This document shows, in pieces, positions 11,646 to 22,815 of a stretch of DNA of 64,000 nucleotides. The DNA is from Vitis vinifera (lineage: Eukaryota > Streptophyta > Magnoliopsida > Vitales > Vitaceae), in the NCBI RefSeq assembly GCF_030704535.1, contig NC_081818.1, positions 25,769,001 through 25,833,000 on the forward strand. The letters run 5' to 3'. The position numbers were made by a program, and so were the translations under genes. Every line of letters starts with the position of its first letter. Position 1 is the stretch's first letter. The notes below the pieces were generated by a model that saw nothing but the letters and a program-made list of their open reading frames with translations, searched no databases and was not told the DNA's origin.

Positions 11646-11980
11646 ATAACTTTCAACAGTCTATTGAAATAAATGAAGGCGTGTATGCAATGGTGTTTGG
11701 TTTCGTTTACATTCTTGTAATATAATAAAGTATTGAGTCCAAGCTTTTCCAATAATGTCCATCTATGTGTCTGGTTTTCTCATTTGACTCTGTCTCAGGG
11801 ACACTGCCAAGAGACATAAAACAAAGAATAAAGAAAAAATTTAGGCCTTGCTTGATAACTGGTTTTGAAAACAGTTCTAAAAAAATAATTTTTAAGAACC
11901 GTTTTTTAAAACTGTTTTCTGATATTCAGTAAAACAAAAGTTTGTTGAGAACCTAAATTTTTTTTCTATACTCCAACTAC
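11646..11980. other. 3' flank of RLP pseudogene, ends at a rearrangement point
   Basis: This matches 42721-43020 until about 11950 ('aaaacaaaagtttgtt'), then joins sequence equivalent to about 47232 ('ctatactccaactactatg'). The 4.2 kb between those points in the right unit, including an RLP pseudogene, is absent here. Confidence 0.7.
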
Positions 11981-13924
11981 TATGCAAAATAATGAAGTTT
12001 TGCGCAAGTATCCCAAGACTAGACCTTTGTAGAGCTCCTTAGAAAATGATTTTGAAACATGTTAAAAGCACCTCTTAACACAACCTTTTTTTCTAGTATT
12101 TTTCCCCTTTTATTTTCCACATGCTTTTTTCTCCTCTTGTCCTCTAAGATAGCTAAATGGAAGAGGGTCAATGTCCACTACTGACTTGGGGTCCATGCTA
12201 AGGACTACAGCTTAAGATAATTAATCTTGAAATGTTCAAACTTGTAGTCAACTTTTACCTAACTTACCAACTGGTTTTAGGGTCTAAAATTCCAATATGA
12301 ACAAAGGTACCACAAAGGTTTCTTTTCATTGTAGGAGGAGAAAACAAAGTCTAATTATGATGACATTCCATTTCCTGTCTAGACTATAAGTACCCTTGTG
12401 GACTAAATTAGAGGATATGGAAAAAACTAGGTCTTGCTGCAATTTAGGTCTTCACTTAAAAGGCTTAAAAGTAAGTCCTATTGACTTCCATTGCCCTTGT
12501 ACTCAAGTTAAAATAAGCACTTGGATACTGGACCCATTTTAAGGGTATTGTGGAACTTTGCTCATCTAAAGTGAGTACCCTATATTTGACTAATTCCTCG
12601 CATGGAGGCAAAGAATGCTCATCCTAGCTAGCAGACTTAAATCTCTCTTATAAAACTCTCAAAATGACACTATTCCCTTGTCCATGAGTAAATTAAATGC
12701 TCCAATAACTATCTCAAACAATTATTTATAAGAAGGAGATCTTTACTAAAGAGTGCCTTAAATTTTTAATTGGTATATAATCCATGTTGTAAAGAACATT
12801 ATATATAAAATATATCATTATAATAATAGACTTCTTTATAAAGTAAGAAAAATCACTATAATTATCTTTATAAATATTTTAAGTCACGAGGGAAAAGATT
12901 ATCATGAGATGGAGATGAGTTTGTAATAACTATACATGGTAGATGGAGATATGGGAAAAAGTTGGAGACATTCGGTGAATCAAGGACTTGCAGTTCAAGG
13001 TTTACATATAAGAAACGGGAAAACATGGAAAGTTTCAAGGTTCAATAATATTTGTTTGTTTGTTTTTTTTTTTTTTCTATTCTCTAAAATATTTTTTGTG
13101 ATATACTATAATGATTTTCTTTCATCCATTGATGTAAGAATGATTGATTGTATTATGTAAAAATATCACATACTTTTATGTATTGATTATTTTATCATTC
13201 TGTCACTAATATATTTTAGTATTAAAGTATAATCACGAACGTTAAAACCTCATGTACTTTTATATATGAATTGTTTTATTTTTGTGTTATTATACTAATG
13301 TGTTGGGATCATGGATGGAAATATTGGTTTTCACGAATATATCAATAATTTCATTTTACAAATATATTAAGATATATTGGAAATATTAGTGGATTTATTA
13401 ATACAAAATATTGATGAGACAAATTTAATAAAAACTGAAAAAAGAAGAAGAAAAGTTTCAAAAAAAATTGTAGAAAAAAAAATAATACATATGTTTAAGT
13501 TATTTTATTGAACAATATAATTGCTATATGTATATCAATATTTAAAAATTAAAATACATTATATTTATATTTTTGAAATAATTTTGTTGGAAGATATTGA
13601 TGATATTTTTCTAAAATAAGAATTTATTACAATCTAATTTTTTCAATGTAAAAAAAAAAAATCTATATTTGTAATAAATTAATCATTGCATTGAATTCTA
13701 TTTCATAATAGATTAAAAGTCAATTTCTAATAGTGATAAAAAATTTAAAATTCTTCTTATTTGACTTTATGTCCATTACTACTTGCAAAAAATTTAAATT
13801 TTATCCAAAAAAATCTATATTAAAAATTCTAATAATATTTATAAAAAATTTTAGAAAAATTTATCTTAAATTCTTTTAATATATTTAGATTCATTCATTT
13901 TAAAAATTAAAAATTATGAGAAAT
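11981..13924. repeat. AT-rich repeat R1, copy 1
   Basis: This is the same-orientation counterpart of 47232-49006, and its first part is related to 17330-18500 and 54440-55990. It holds an old LRR relic (12614-12730) and the AT-rich motif 'aatattggttttcacgaatat', which recurs near 18350, 29190, 48460, 55555 and 62200. No intact gene; a 74-codon frame at 12936 has no recognisable content. Confidence 0.75.
12614..12730 (+). pseudogene. Degenerate LRR relic
   Basis: The DNA still aligns with RLP sequence such as 41489-41600: 'atgctcatcct..agacttaaatctctcttataa..' then 'actattcccttgtccatg' and 'atctcaaacaattattta', the remains of MPMLTDLDLSxNxLNGTIPLSMGKL..ISNNHL. It has stops and indels. Confidence 0.6.
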
Positions 13925-14480
13925 TTATGAGATAATACTGCAGCTCAAAGGCCTGCCTTTCTTGGATGCGAATCCTGAGCCATGGATGAGAAATTTAACT
14001 GTTGGGGAGCATGCAGATGCCAAGCCACAAGTTGTTACCCTTGGTGAAGTGGAAAAGGTAGCCCGCCTTGTAGATGTCCTGAGAAACACCACGCACAATG
14101 GTTTCCCAGTTGTAGATGAAGGGCTGGAGCCACCGGTTGGTCTGGTCATAGGAGCAACTGAACTGCATGGAATTGTGCTAAGAGCACACCTTGTTAAAGT
14201 GCTGAAGAAGTGGTTCCTGCCAGAGAGAAGGAGAACAGAGTGGGAAGTGACAGAGAAATTTACCCAGCTAAATCATTTTTTTTTCTTTTCTTTTTTTGTG
14301 CATACAATGATAACAATGGCCATCTTGTGAGAGAAACTACAGTTTTGAGGTAAATATGACTAACCTGATTGTTTCCTTCACTTGCAGGTGTCTCCAGTAG
14401 TTGGGATCTTGACCAGGCAGGATTTGAGAACCTACAACAAGTTGACAGCCTTTCCTCATCTAGCGAAATCTAAGGAAACT
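13925..14480 (+). pseudogene. CLC chloride channel 3' fragment, copy 1
   Basis: Exon-like piece 13925-14262 encodes the cytoplasmic CBS region of a plant CLC-a/b/c type channel (..LKGLPFLDANPEPWMRN.., VEKVARLVDVLRNTTHNG, WFLPERRRTEWEV). Then come an intron-like stretch ending in cttgcag and a second piece from 14388 (VSPVVGILTRQDLR..AFPHLAKSKE). All membrane helices are absent, and coding sequence expected between the pieces is missing. A 12-base loss near 14475 removes the native end present at 49580. Intact family members carry nitrate or chloride across the vacuole or endomembranes; this fragment cannot. It points tail-to-tail at the methyltransferase piece at 14754. Confidence 0.85.
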
Positions 14481-14700
14481 GAGCAGCTTTTACGGAGCAT
14501 TATCTTAATTTATTTTTCAACATTTTTGTAGAATTTTGTTCATTCAAATTATTGTTATTTACAAGTCATTCAGTCAGTAATAAACAACAAGTTCTTTTTT
14601 CACAACACTAGAAAACAGAAGTTGATTCTTGGTATTTCTTCTGTAGTAAAATATTGAAAGAATCCTTCATTCCTTTTGCTTTGGCACAACCTAACCTCTA
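14481..14700. other. Spacer between convergent gene fragments
   Basis: 3'-flank type sequence between the CLC and methyltransferase fragments. It matches about 49583-49800. Confidence 0.5.
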
Positions 14701-15325
14701 GTCCCGTTGATCATTTTTCAGCTCCAACGCCACATCAGTAACTAAAATATTCCTCACAAGGGTTTCTTCTTCCTCTTTCCTGACTTCTTTTTCTTGAGAC
14801 CTACTCCTGGGACCCTTTTGAACACAGCCAAAACCTTGCTCGATGCTGCAATCATAGCCAAACATCATTTATAATAGTTAATAAGCAAACAAAGGAATGA
14901 ATGTAATGTGCATATCATGGCATACATCAGAACTAACATGTATTCACTTTAAGTTGCTCAAGTCAATCAGGTAGTTATTTTCCATTAAGAACCAAGTATG
15001 CCAGTACTGGAACAACAAAAAGTTAAGGGATAAAGTTTAAATTGCTTAATGCAATTTTATGCACCTGTATCATGTATGGCATAAATTCAAATTTCTAGTA
15101 CATATTCCCCTTTACCCTAAACGCAGTGAAATAGATTCTTTCTTCTGGAAATTGCTATATGCCTATGTTAGGATGACAAATCAGTAAATCATCAAATAAT
15201 GAAGGCATTTAGTTAATCCAAGAAGTTCCCAAGAGAAAATTTCATAGACAGTCTACAACTGAAAATATGTTCAAAGCCACCTTAGTGTAAGAGACAAGCT
15301 TGATGCCCACTCATATGCCAGTTTA
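14700..15325 (-). pseudogene. RNA methyltransferase 3' end, inverted copy 1
   Basis: This is the reverse complement of about 21700-22260. The last exon (14754-14845, reverse) follows a 'gattgcag' acceptor and encodes ..VLAVFKR.. then a lysine/arginine-rich tail ending KKKPL and a stop. The rest is the preceding intron. No catalytic exon is present. Confidence 0.75.
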
Positions 15326-15574
15326 CAAATAAACAAGGCCTAGGACTCTGCCAGTAATGAAGCTTTAACTGTAAAATAGATTTGGCTGATTATTGCTGCT
15401 GCTAACACAATATTTAAAAGCAATCAAGATCATAAGAAACAATTCTCAAACAGAAATTTATTTGTGTAAATGGCAGGTTTACAATTTATGAGAAATGATG
15501 TTTTCATGAAGTATCTCTCCATCTTAAAGCATGTTCCCATATTTTCTTCACCTGCGACAGTTTATTTCCAACAC
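15326..15574. other. 3' flank of the minus-strand RLP pseudogene
   Basis: Shared with about 50430-50678. Probable former 3' UTR of the RLP on the minus strand. No gene is seen. Confidence 0.45.
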
Positions 15575-17254
15575 CTACACCTTTCTTGTCAGACGGGCTA
15601 CATTCAGTGCCACAGCCAGAAGGAGCCTATCTTTCATTTTGTTGACAAAGCGAAAATAAGCATATCTCCATGACTTCTTGATCACTAATGTGCCACAAAC
15701 TCCCCAGAGTCCTATGATGAATCCCAGTCCCATGCTAACAAAGAACCATGGCAACTCAGAGTCATCTCCATCTTCATCATCTTTGTCTTCTCCTTTCCCA
15801 GTTGGAATTGTTCCATTGTTGTCATGACACTCGTTTGTTAGAGGAAATCCACAAAGTGCGAGGTTTCCCTGGTAAATAGACGGATCAATCAAGGTTTGAA
15901 ACTGGTTGCCTGTTGGGATTTTCCCTGACAAGTTATTGTGTGACAGATTCAGGTGAACCAAAAAGATTATGGAAGCCATGCTCATTGGAATTGGACCAGA
16001 AAGTTTGTTTCTTGATAGGTCGAGAGTCTCCAACTACTGCAAGTTTCCAATCTTTTCAGGTATAGTTCCCCCCAAATTATTGCTGGACAAATTCAAGGTT
16101 CCCAGTTTCAGAAGGCTTGTTAGTTCTATAGGAATCTCTCCTGATAAGTTATTATAGGACAGGTCTAGACTATTCACAAGGTAGAGACTGTGATAGTATT
16201 CAATTGCTCTTCCTTTTGAATCAAGGTTCAAGCGTCCCTCATACCGTGCTATATCATCATCCGAAAGTTCAGATTTGAAGCCGCTCAAGTTCCTAAAACA
16301 GGGAGGAATAAATCCTGACACATTGTCGTGTGAGAGGTCCAGAATGTGTAGCGCGGAAAGGGCACAGATTTCTGAAGGAATATTACCGCTGAAGAAGTTG
16401 GACCGCAAGGCTAAAATCAACAGGGATGGCATGCTTTCTCCTATCCAGGATGGAATGTTTCCAGAAAATTTGTTATCACCAAGATCAAGGCTTTCCAAGG
16501 CACTGCAGTTTTGTAGATGGGAAGGAAGTTCACCAGAGAGATTGTTGTTGGATAGCACCAAGAATCTGAGTGTCATGAGGGAACCCAGTGATCTTGGTAT
16601 TGTACCCGGAAGGCTGTTGTTGGACATATCTACAATATACAGGGAAGGCATCTTGTTCCAGAACTGAGGAATTTCTCCAGATAAATGATTGTTGGAGATG
16701 ACCAAGGTCATCAAAGCCTGTAGATTACCCATGGACAAGGGAATGCTACCATTCAGAGAGTTCCAAGAGATATCTAAATCTGTCAGAATGGGCATTGCTT
16801 CACCAATGTTCGGAGGAATCGGTCCAGAAAACAAATTATCCCTCAGATACAGTGTACTTACATTAGACGACCAGAGTGGGAGAGGACCATCAAAGAGGTT
16901 TGAACTCAAATCAACATTGGCTAGGTAGCTGAACACTAATGAGTTTGGAACTCTGCCACTTAATTGATTATAAGCAATGTGTAGTTCACTGAGCTGCAAA
17001 TCTAATTGCCATAACCAATCTGGTATAGTACCTGAAATTCCAGCATTATTCAGCACTACGGTGGTCAACTCATTTTGAGTTCTGAGCCAGGTAGGAAATT
17101 TGGGACCCAATTGGCAAGATCTACGGTTGATGTATGTGAGTTTAAAAGGAGGAGCCCAGTCAGAGGAGATGTTGAAAACCAAAGAAACATTTGGAGAACT
17201 TTTAGTAATAGACAACTGCTTTAAGCTTGAGAGGTTGGCAAAATGAGCTTCTCT
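15575..17254 (-). pseudogene. LRR receptor-like protein pseudogene, N-terminal half deleted
   Basis: On the minus strand it reads from inside the LRRs (..AHFANLSSLKQLSI) to the C-terminus: island, LALCGFPL cap, acidic DDEDGDDSE stretch, transmembrane helix with GxxxG and basic tail. An in-frame TAG at 16034-16036 replaces the TGG (Trp) of the sister copy. At 17254 the LRR homology stops and promoter-flank sequence equivalent to about 54361 begins, so signal peptide, cap and first half of the LRRs were lost in one deletion. The sister is 50679-53950. Not functional. Confidence 0.88.
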
Positions 17255-18500
17255 TTAAAAACATTTATAATAATAAAACTATTAATAAAAACATTACGAG
17301 TAAAATCAGTTTAATTTTTATTTTTTTTTCCTACACGCTCTTTCTCCTCTTGTCCACTAAGATAGCTAAATGGAAGAGGGTCAATGTCCACTACTGACTT
17401 GGGGTGAATGCTAAGGACCGCAGCTTAAGATAATTAATCTTTAATTGTTCAACTTTTACGTAACTTACCAACTGGTTTTTGGGTCTAAAATTCCAATATG
17501 AACAAAGGTACCACAAAGGTTTCTTTTCATTCTTGGAGGAGAAAACAAAGTCTAATAATTTATCATGACATTCCATGTCCTGTCTAGACTATAAGTACCC
17601 TTGTGGACTAAATCATAGGATATGGAAAAAACTAGGTCTTGCTGCAATTTAAGTGTTTTACTTTAAAGGCTTAAAAAATAATGCTTATCCCAGCATACTT
17701 ATATCTCTCTGATAAAATTGTCCATGAGTAAATTAAATGGTCCAATTACTATCTCAAACAATTATTTATATGAAGGAACTCTTTTTTGAAGAGTGCCTTA
17801 AATTTTCAATTGATATATAATCCATGTTGTAACCAACATTATGGATAAAAAATATCATTATAATAATAGAGTTCTTTATAAAGTAAGAAAAATTATTGTA
17901 ATTATTTTTAGAAATATTTTAGATCACGAGGAAAAAGATTGTGATAAGATGGAGATGATTTTGTAATAATTATACATGGTAGATAGAGGTATGGGAAAGA
18001 GTTCGAGACACTTGGTGGATTGAGGGTTTGCAGTTCAAAGTATAAATATAAGGAATAGGAAAACATAAGATGTTTCAAAACTTGTTTTTGGTTTTTTGTT
18101 TTTTGTTTTTCTATTCTCTAAAATATTCTTTATGATATACTCCAATGATTTTCTATCATCCATTGATGTATGAAAGATTAGTTGAATTACATAAAAATAT
18201 GACATACCTTTGTGTGTAGATTATTTTATCCTTTTGGTTTTACACTAACAAACTAGCATTAAAGTAGAATCACGTTAAAACCTCATGTATTTTTATATGT
18301 GATTTTTTTTTTTTGTGTTATTATATTAATATATTGAGATCAATGATGAAAATATCGGTTTTTGCAAATATATCAATAACTTGATTTTATAAATATATTG
18401 AGATATATAAAAAATATTGGTCATAATATATTGAAATCGGTGGATATTTTAATCCAAAATATAGGTGAGATAAAATTAACAAAACCTAAAAAAGAAATGA
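17255..18500. repeat. AT-rich repeat R1, copy 2
   Basis: Same orientation as copy 1 ('gatagctaaatggaagaggg', 'ttaccaactggttttt'). Counterpart of 54361-55700. It includes an LRR relic at about 17691-17771. Confidence 0.7.
17691..17771 (+). pseudogene. Degenerate LRR relic
   Basis: A shortened version of the relic at 54856-54966 ('tccatgagtaaattaaatgg' then 'atctcaaacaattattta'). It is non-coding. Confidence 0.5.
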
Positions 18501-19863
18501 TTTTTTTGTATATAAAAAGACATATGCTCTCCATGTGACCAAACGCAAAATGGTCAATTTCAATCCTTATATTATAATTTTTTTTAAATTACTCATTCAC
18601 CCCCTTCCGTGTGTTACTCTACTAGACAATAATTTTGCACACTTAATCCAAACTACTCAAATATCTCATTTTCTTAAAATAAACTTCAAAATCCGTATTT
18701 ACTATAACATTACTATAGTCACTGCTCCTTTTTGTCCTATTCCTTCACCTTCATGCTACATCTTCATACGAAAGGGTCTTAGCCTCTCACGGTTTTTTAT
18801 TCCACTCACAAATTCCATAAGAGAATAGTAAATCTATGCATTATTGAAAAGAAAAGAGCAAAAAGTTGATGATGTATGCATGTGTAACAAAGAGTATCAA
18901 TTCGAGAGAAGGCCTCTGATGGCCAAGAGAAGATGATATCAGGCAGTTGGAGATTGAAAGTGATTCAAAGAGTTTCATACTAGTGAAAATAAAGGGTCCT
19001 AAATAAATAATCCTAGTGGCATGCAAAATATTTATGAAATTAATTATTCTTTCAACAAGATGATACATAAGCATTTTGCTAGACAGGCACATTTCCCGCT
19101 GATTCAAAAGCACATTTTGGCTTTTAAGTGTAAGAATTTTGTTAAATGGGAATATGAAGTAAAATAAGTCAATCGGTTAGAATAGCAAATGAAGATATGA
19201 ATAGGATGTTCTAACTCGACGTATTTAATTTTATTTGAATTATTAAACTAGTGTCTTTTTTCTAAACCAAAAAAGGGGCAAGACTTTAGCAAATGTTCTT
19301 AAACCAAGTCCGTCAGCTCCTGATGCCTAAAGTCTAAAATTTTCTTCCTTTAGAATTAATGACATTTTCACATGCACATTCTAGTAAAGTTTTAATGTCC
19401 ACATCTGGACCTATTAAAGCAAATGTTCATACATTAGCGTGTCAAAGAGGGCACACTACAAAACAAAGAAGACAAGACATTTTCATTAAGGACAGGAAGG
19501 CTACTCCATTCAATTTTACCATTGTGGCTGCCAACAACCCCTACCTAGAGTCGGGCTGTCGTAGTTTGTCATTTAATTAGATCATAAGTCATAAAGTGTA
19601 TAGAGAAGCTAACATTATCACTGATTAAGAGATAAAATTCTTAGGAGAAAATGAAATTTACTAATTCTTTTAGGGGTACTATGCCTAAGCACAACTCATA
19701 CCTGAATGGTGTAAGATCCACTTTCTTTAGCTTCATCAATTTCCGTTTACTTGTTTATACCAGACCAGCACATGTATTTCATATTATCTACGTACAACAT
19801 TAATATCTAGATTTATATGATTTTAAGGTTGGGAACTTAATAATGTTATTACTATTGTTGCAG
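18501..19863. other. Flank upstream of the methyltransferase pseudogene exons
   Basis: This matches about 56440-57807. It begins with one leftover unit of the 'gtgctctcca..caaaatggtcaatttc' array (18515-18580). A 73-codon frame at 19359-19580 is kept in the duplicate (57295-57516), but I recognise no domain and recent duplication explains its survival. Earlier methyltransferase exons may lie here but I cannot place them. Confidence 0.4.
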
Positions 19864-22210
19864 ATAATTTTTGGGAATAGGTGGAGACATCTTTTAGGAG
19901 GAATAGACTTTTGGGATCGGAGCATGTTGGAGGAATTGATGTTGCATTGGCTCCATCCAGTTTTGGCCAAGCAAATACACAGGTAGACAAAATTTCTAAT
20001 CTAGAATTCTTAATTGATTGCTTAGGAATGTCTTTATTCTATCTTATTTATCAATCATCATTAAATCATAATTCATTTCAGCATCTGAGGGACATCAAAT
20101 CCTTGAGAATGTACAATTCTCTTTTTGATACAATTAAATGCTGGAATTGTTGAGGCTGGAGACTCTGGCTTTATTTGCCTCTCTTGTTTGGACACCCAAG
20201 TTCCGTGTTCCTTTTTGTGTTCCTGCATCACACAGGACACATCGGCAGCTCACTAACATAAGATGCCTGACTCTATCTTATGTTTATTGAGAGAAATCCT
20301 ACTTATATGTTTCACAAAAGTATGTCCCATATGGGGCAGCAGTTGCTCATTTGTATGCTGGAGCTGGTGTAATTGGATTATCATTAGCTGCCACTAGAAA
20401 ACGCAGGCAAGAACGCGGATGGTTCAAGTTCTCTGGAAGTCTCATTCTTATGTCCAACTAGAAGATATATTAATTCCAAGTTAATTAGTCTTGTTTTTCA
20501 GGTCTGTTAAATGCATTGAGATCAACAAAGAGGCAAAGCTATCTTTTGAGAAGACAGTTGGCTGCTTACCAATGTCTATAGATAGTACCATCAGCTGGCA
20601 TCATGCAGACACGCCAATTGTTAGTGTTCAACACCTCAAACTTTTACACTCAGACATACACATACAAACAAAAACACAAATAACCCTTTGAATTTTCCTC
20701 TGAAGCTCATACCAGTGACTAAAGTCAGATAAGCTGCCAATATTATTGAAAATTAAATATCGGGGACCTCTTTCTTGGCTACTGGGATCAGATGTAGTTG
20801 TTGTTGACCCTCCTAGAAATGGGCTGGATCCATATCTGGTTGATGCGCTACAGACCATATCATTTGCTGAGAAAAGAACTAAGTCAACTGAAAGGTGTGG
20901 GTGTGCTTCTGTAATTTCCATGTGACTGAAATGTATGAAACAGCAACTCTAAAATTTTAAGATTTAAGTAATTCATTCTTTGTGCCTCTATTTCAGGTCT
21001 TTTTCAAAGGTCAAGAACGAAAAGAGACCATGGATTTTACATGCAAAGGAAGCCTCGGTTCAGATTGAAAAGCAAAACATCTCCGGATGAGGGTCAATCA
21101 CTTCCTAAAACTCTTATTTATATTAGTTGTGGATGGGAAAGCTTCAAAGAGGTACTTCTGGGTCTTAAGTTTCTATATTGTCTACTTAGAATTTCCATGC
21201 AATTAGATCTGATTCTGCTTTGGTTTTGGGCAAATTTTGAAAACACGAATTATTGTCTCAAGCTTCTAATGCACCAATTATTAAACAGGATTGTAAGTCG
21301 CCGTTACGTAAGGAATGGCATTTGGATAAAGCCATGGTTTTAATTTCCTTCCCGGCACCCAGAGGTAATACATTCTTAATTTTTTCTGTTCTTTTTAGAA
21401 GACATATAATCCATCTTGTAGCTGGGAGTATCATCTTATTGAATGAACACTGGCATCATTCTGTAGTTGTTTAGAACATCTACTACTATGTAACTCTGCA
21501 TATTTGAAGGCACTGAACCTATGGCATAGTTTCTGATGAAGAATTGTTTGCTTTTCTTTATTCTTAGAGTATCTTGTAATTCAATTAAGGAACCAATTAT
21601 ATGTTTCACACTTGGTCGGGAAGGAAGAAAGATTAAGTTCAACCAATACAAATGATCACCTATGGTGCTTCTGTTGCGCCATATGGGCATAATCTCCAAA
21701 TCATGTGAGAACCAACTGTAAACTGACATATTAGTGGGCATCAAGTTTGTCTCCTAAACTAAGGGAGCTTTGAACATGTTTTCAGTTGTAGACTGTCGAT
21801 GAAATTTTCTCTGGGGAACTTCTTGGATTAGCTAAATGCCTTAATTATTTGATGATTTCCTGGTTTGTTATCCTAACATAGGCAAATAGCAATTTCCAGA
21901 AGAAAGAATCTATTTCACTGCGTTTAGGGTGAAGGGGAATATGTACTAGAAATTTGAATTTATGCCATAGACGTGCATAAAATTGCATTAAACAATTTAA
22001 ACTTTATCAGGCATACTTTGGTTCTTAATGGAAAATTCTGATGTATGCCATGATATGCACATTACATTCATTCCTTTGTTTGCTTATTAACTATTATAAA
22101 TGATGTTTGGCTATGATTGCAGCATCGAGCGAGGTTTTGACTGTGTTCAAAAGGGGCCCAGGAGTCTCAAGAAAAAGAAGTCAGGAAAGAGGAAGAAGAA
22201 ACCCTTGTGA
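19864..22210 (+). pseudogene. TrmA/RumA-type RNA (uracil-5) methyltransferase pseudogene, left copy
   Basis: Exon-sized pieces in gene order: 19864-19982 (IFGNRWRHLLGG.., ..ALAPSSFGQANTQ), about 20313-20406 (YVPYGAAVAHLYAGAGVIGL, the SAM-binding loop), 20502 to about 20640 (SVKCIEINKEAKLSFEKT), about 20755-20893 (GSDVVVVDPPRNGLDPYL), 20997-21151 (SFSKVKNEKRPWIL.., LIYISCGWESFKE), 21289-21364 (DCKS..EWHLDKA) and the last exon 22123-22210 (lysine-rich tail). DPPR and the cysteine of YISCGW fit this family, which methylates uracil C5 in tRNA or rRNA. Frames do not join: an extra A in 'attgaaaagcaaaa' near 21049 shifts the ISCGW exon, and the first exon mixes two frames. It resembles Arabidopsis At3g21300-type proteins from memory. 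Confidence 0.8.
20407..20501 (+). other. Probable GC..AG intron
   Basis: The reading ..AATRK.. followed by SVKCIEINKE requires splicing at CAG|GCAAG (20406/20407) and ..TTTTTCAG at 20501. A GC donor with this consensus is a known minor class. The right copy has the same junction. Confidence 0.5.
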
Positions 22211-22243
22211 GGAATATTTTAGTTACTGATGTGGCGTTGGAGT

Positions 22244-22745
22244 TGAAAAATGATCAATGGGAAACCCTTCTTCAGCACTTTAACAAGGTGTGCTCTTAGT
22301 ACTATTCCATCCAGTTCAGCTGACCGACCGGTGGTTCCACCCCTTCATCTACAACTGGGAAACCATTGTGCGTGTTGTTTTCTCATGACATCTACAATGC
22401 GGGCTGCCTTTTCCACTCCGCGAAGGGTAACTACTTGTGGCTTGACATCTGCAAGCTCCCCAGCAGTAAAATTTCTCATCCATGGCTCAGGATTCGCATC
22501 CAAGAAAGGCAGGCCTTTGAGGTGCAGTATTATCTCATAAATGCTTGGGTTGATGCAGTCACCAACACTTTTGGCTATTAGGAGGACAATCATTGTTATG
22601 GGTAGAAAGAGGAGATTGTTTGTGAGTTCAAGGAATATGACAGAGAGGAAACAGTCATCCTCATTGAACCAGCCATCAGGGAGGCTGCACCATGAAATGC
22701 ATAAAGCCCTAGGTCAATTTTTGTGTAGGAGCACAATGCAATACC
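22244..22745 (-). pseudogene. CLC chloride channel fragment, inverted copy
   Basis: On the minus strand it reads GAASLMAGSMRMTVS (22.7 kb), then after a frameshift MIVLLIAKSVGDCINPSIYE, LKGLPFLDANPEPWMRN and VEKAARIVDVM, then another frameshift near 22377 before the remains of LDGIVLRAHLVKVLKK. It covers the last membrane helices and first CBS region, more than the copies at 13925 and 49007. It ends 34 bases from the methyltransferase stop, tail-to-tail. Non-functional. Confidence 0.8.
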
Positions 22746-22751
22746 AAGAAT

Positions 22752-22815
22752 GCATGGGCATTCTTTCACCAAACTCCAGAGGAATTGGGCCAGAAAAGAA
22801 ATTGCCATATAAACA
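22752..22815 (-). pseudogene. Small LRR fragment fused to the CLC fragment
   Basis: The minus strand reads GNFFSGPIPLEFGERMP, nearly identical to the RLP segment at about 10362-10422. It abuts the 5' end of the CLC fragment. Confidence 0.75.

Noticed and set aside
15969-16928. Plus-strand frames with repeated motifs such as [13 protein letters not shown]
   Set aside because: They are the complement of minus-strand LRRs; the apparent repeats are reverse-read LRR codons.
19359-19580. 73-residue frame kept in both duplication units (also 57295-57516)
   Set aside because: Conservation follows from the recent duplication; no domain seen and no splice context that joins it to the methyltransferase.
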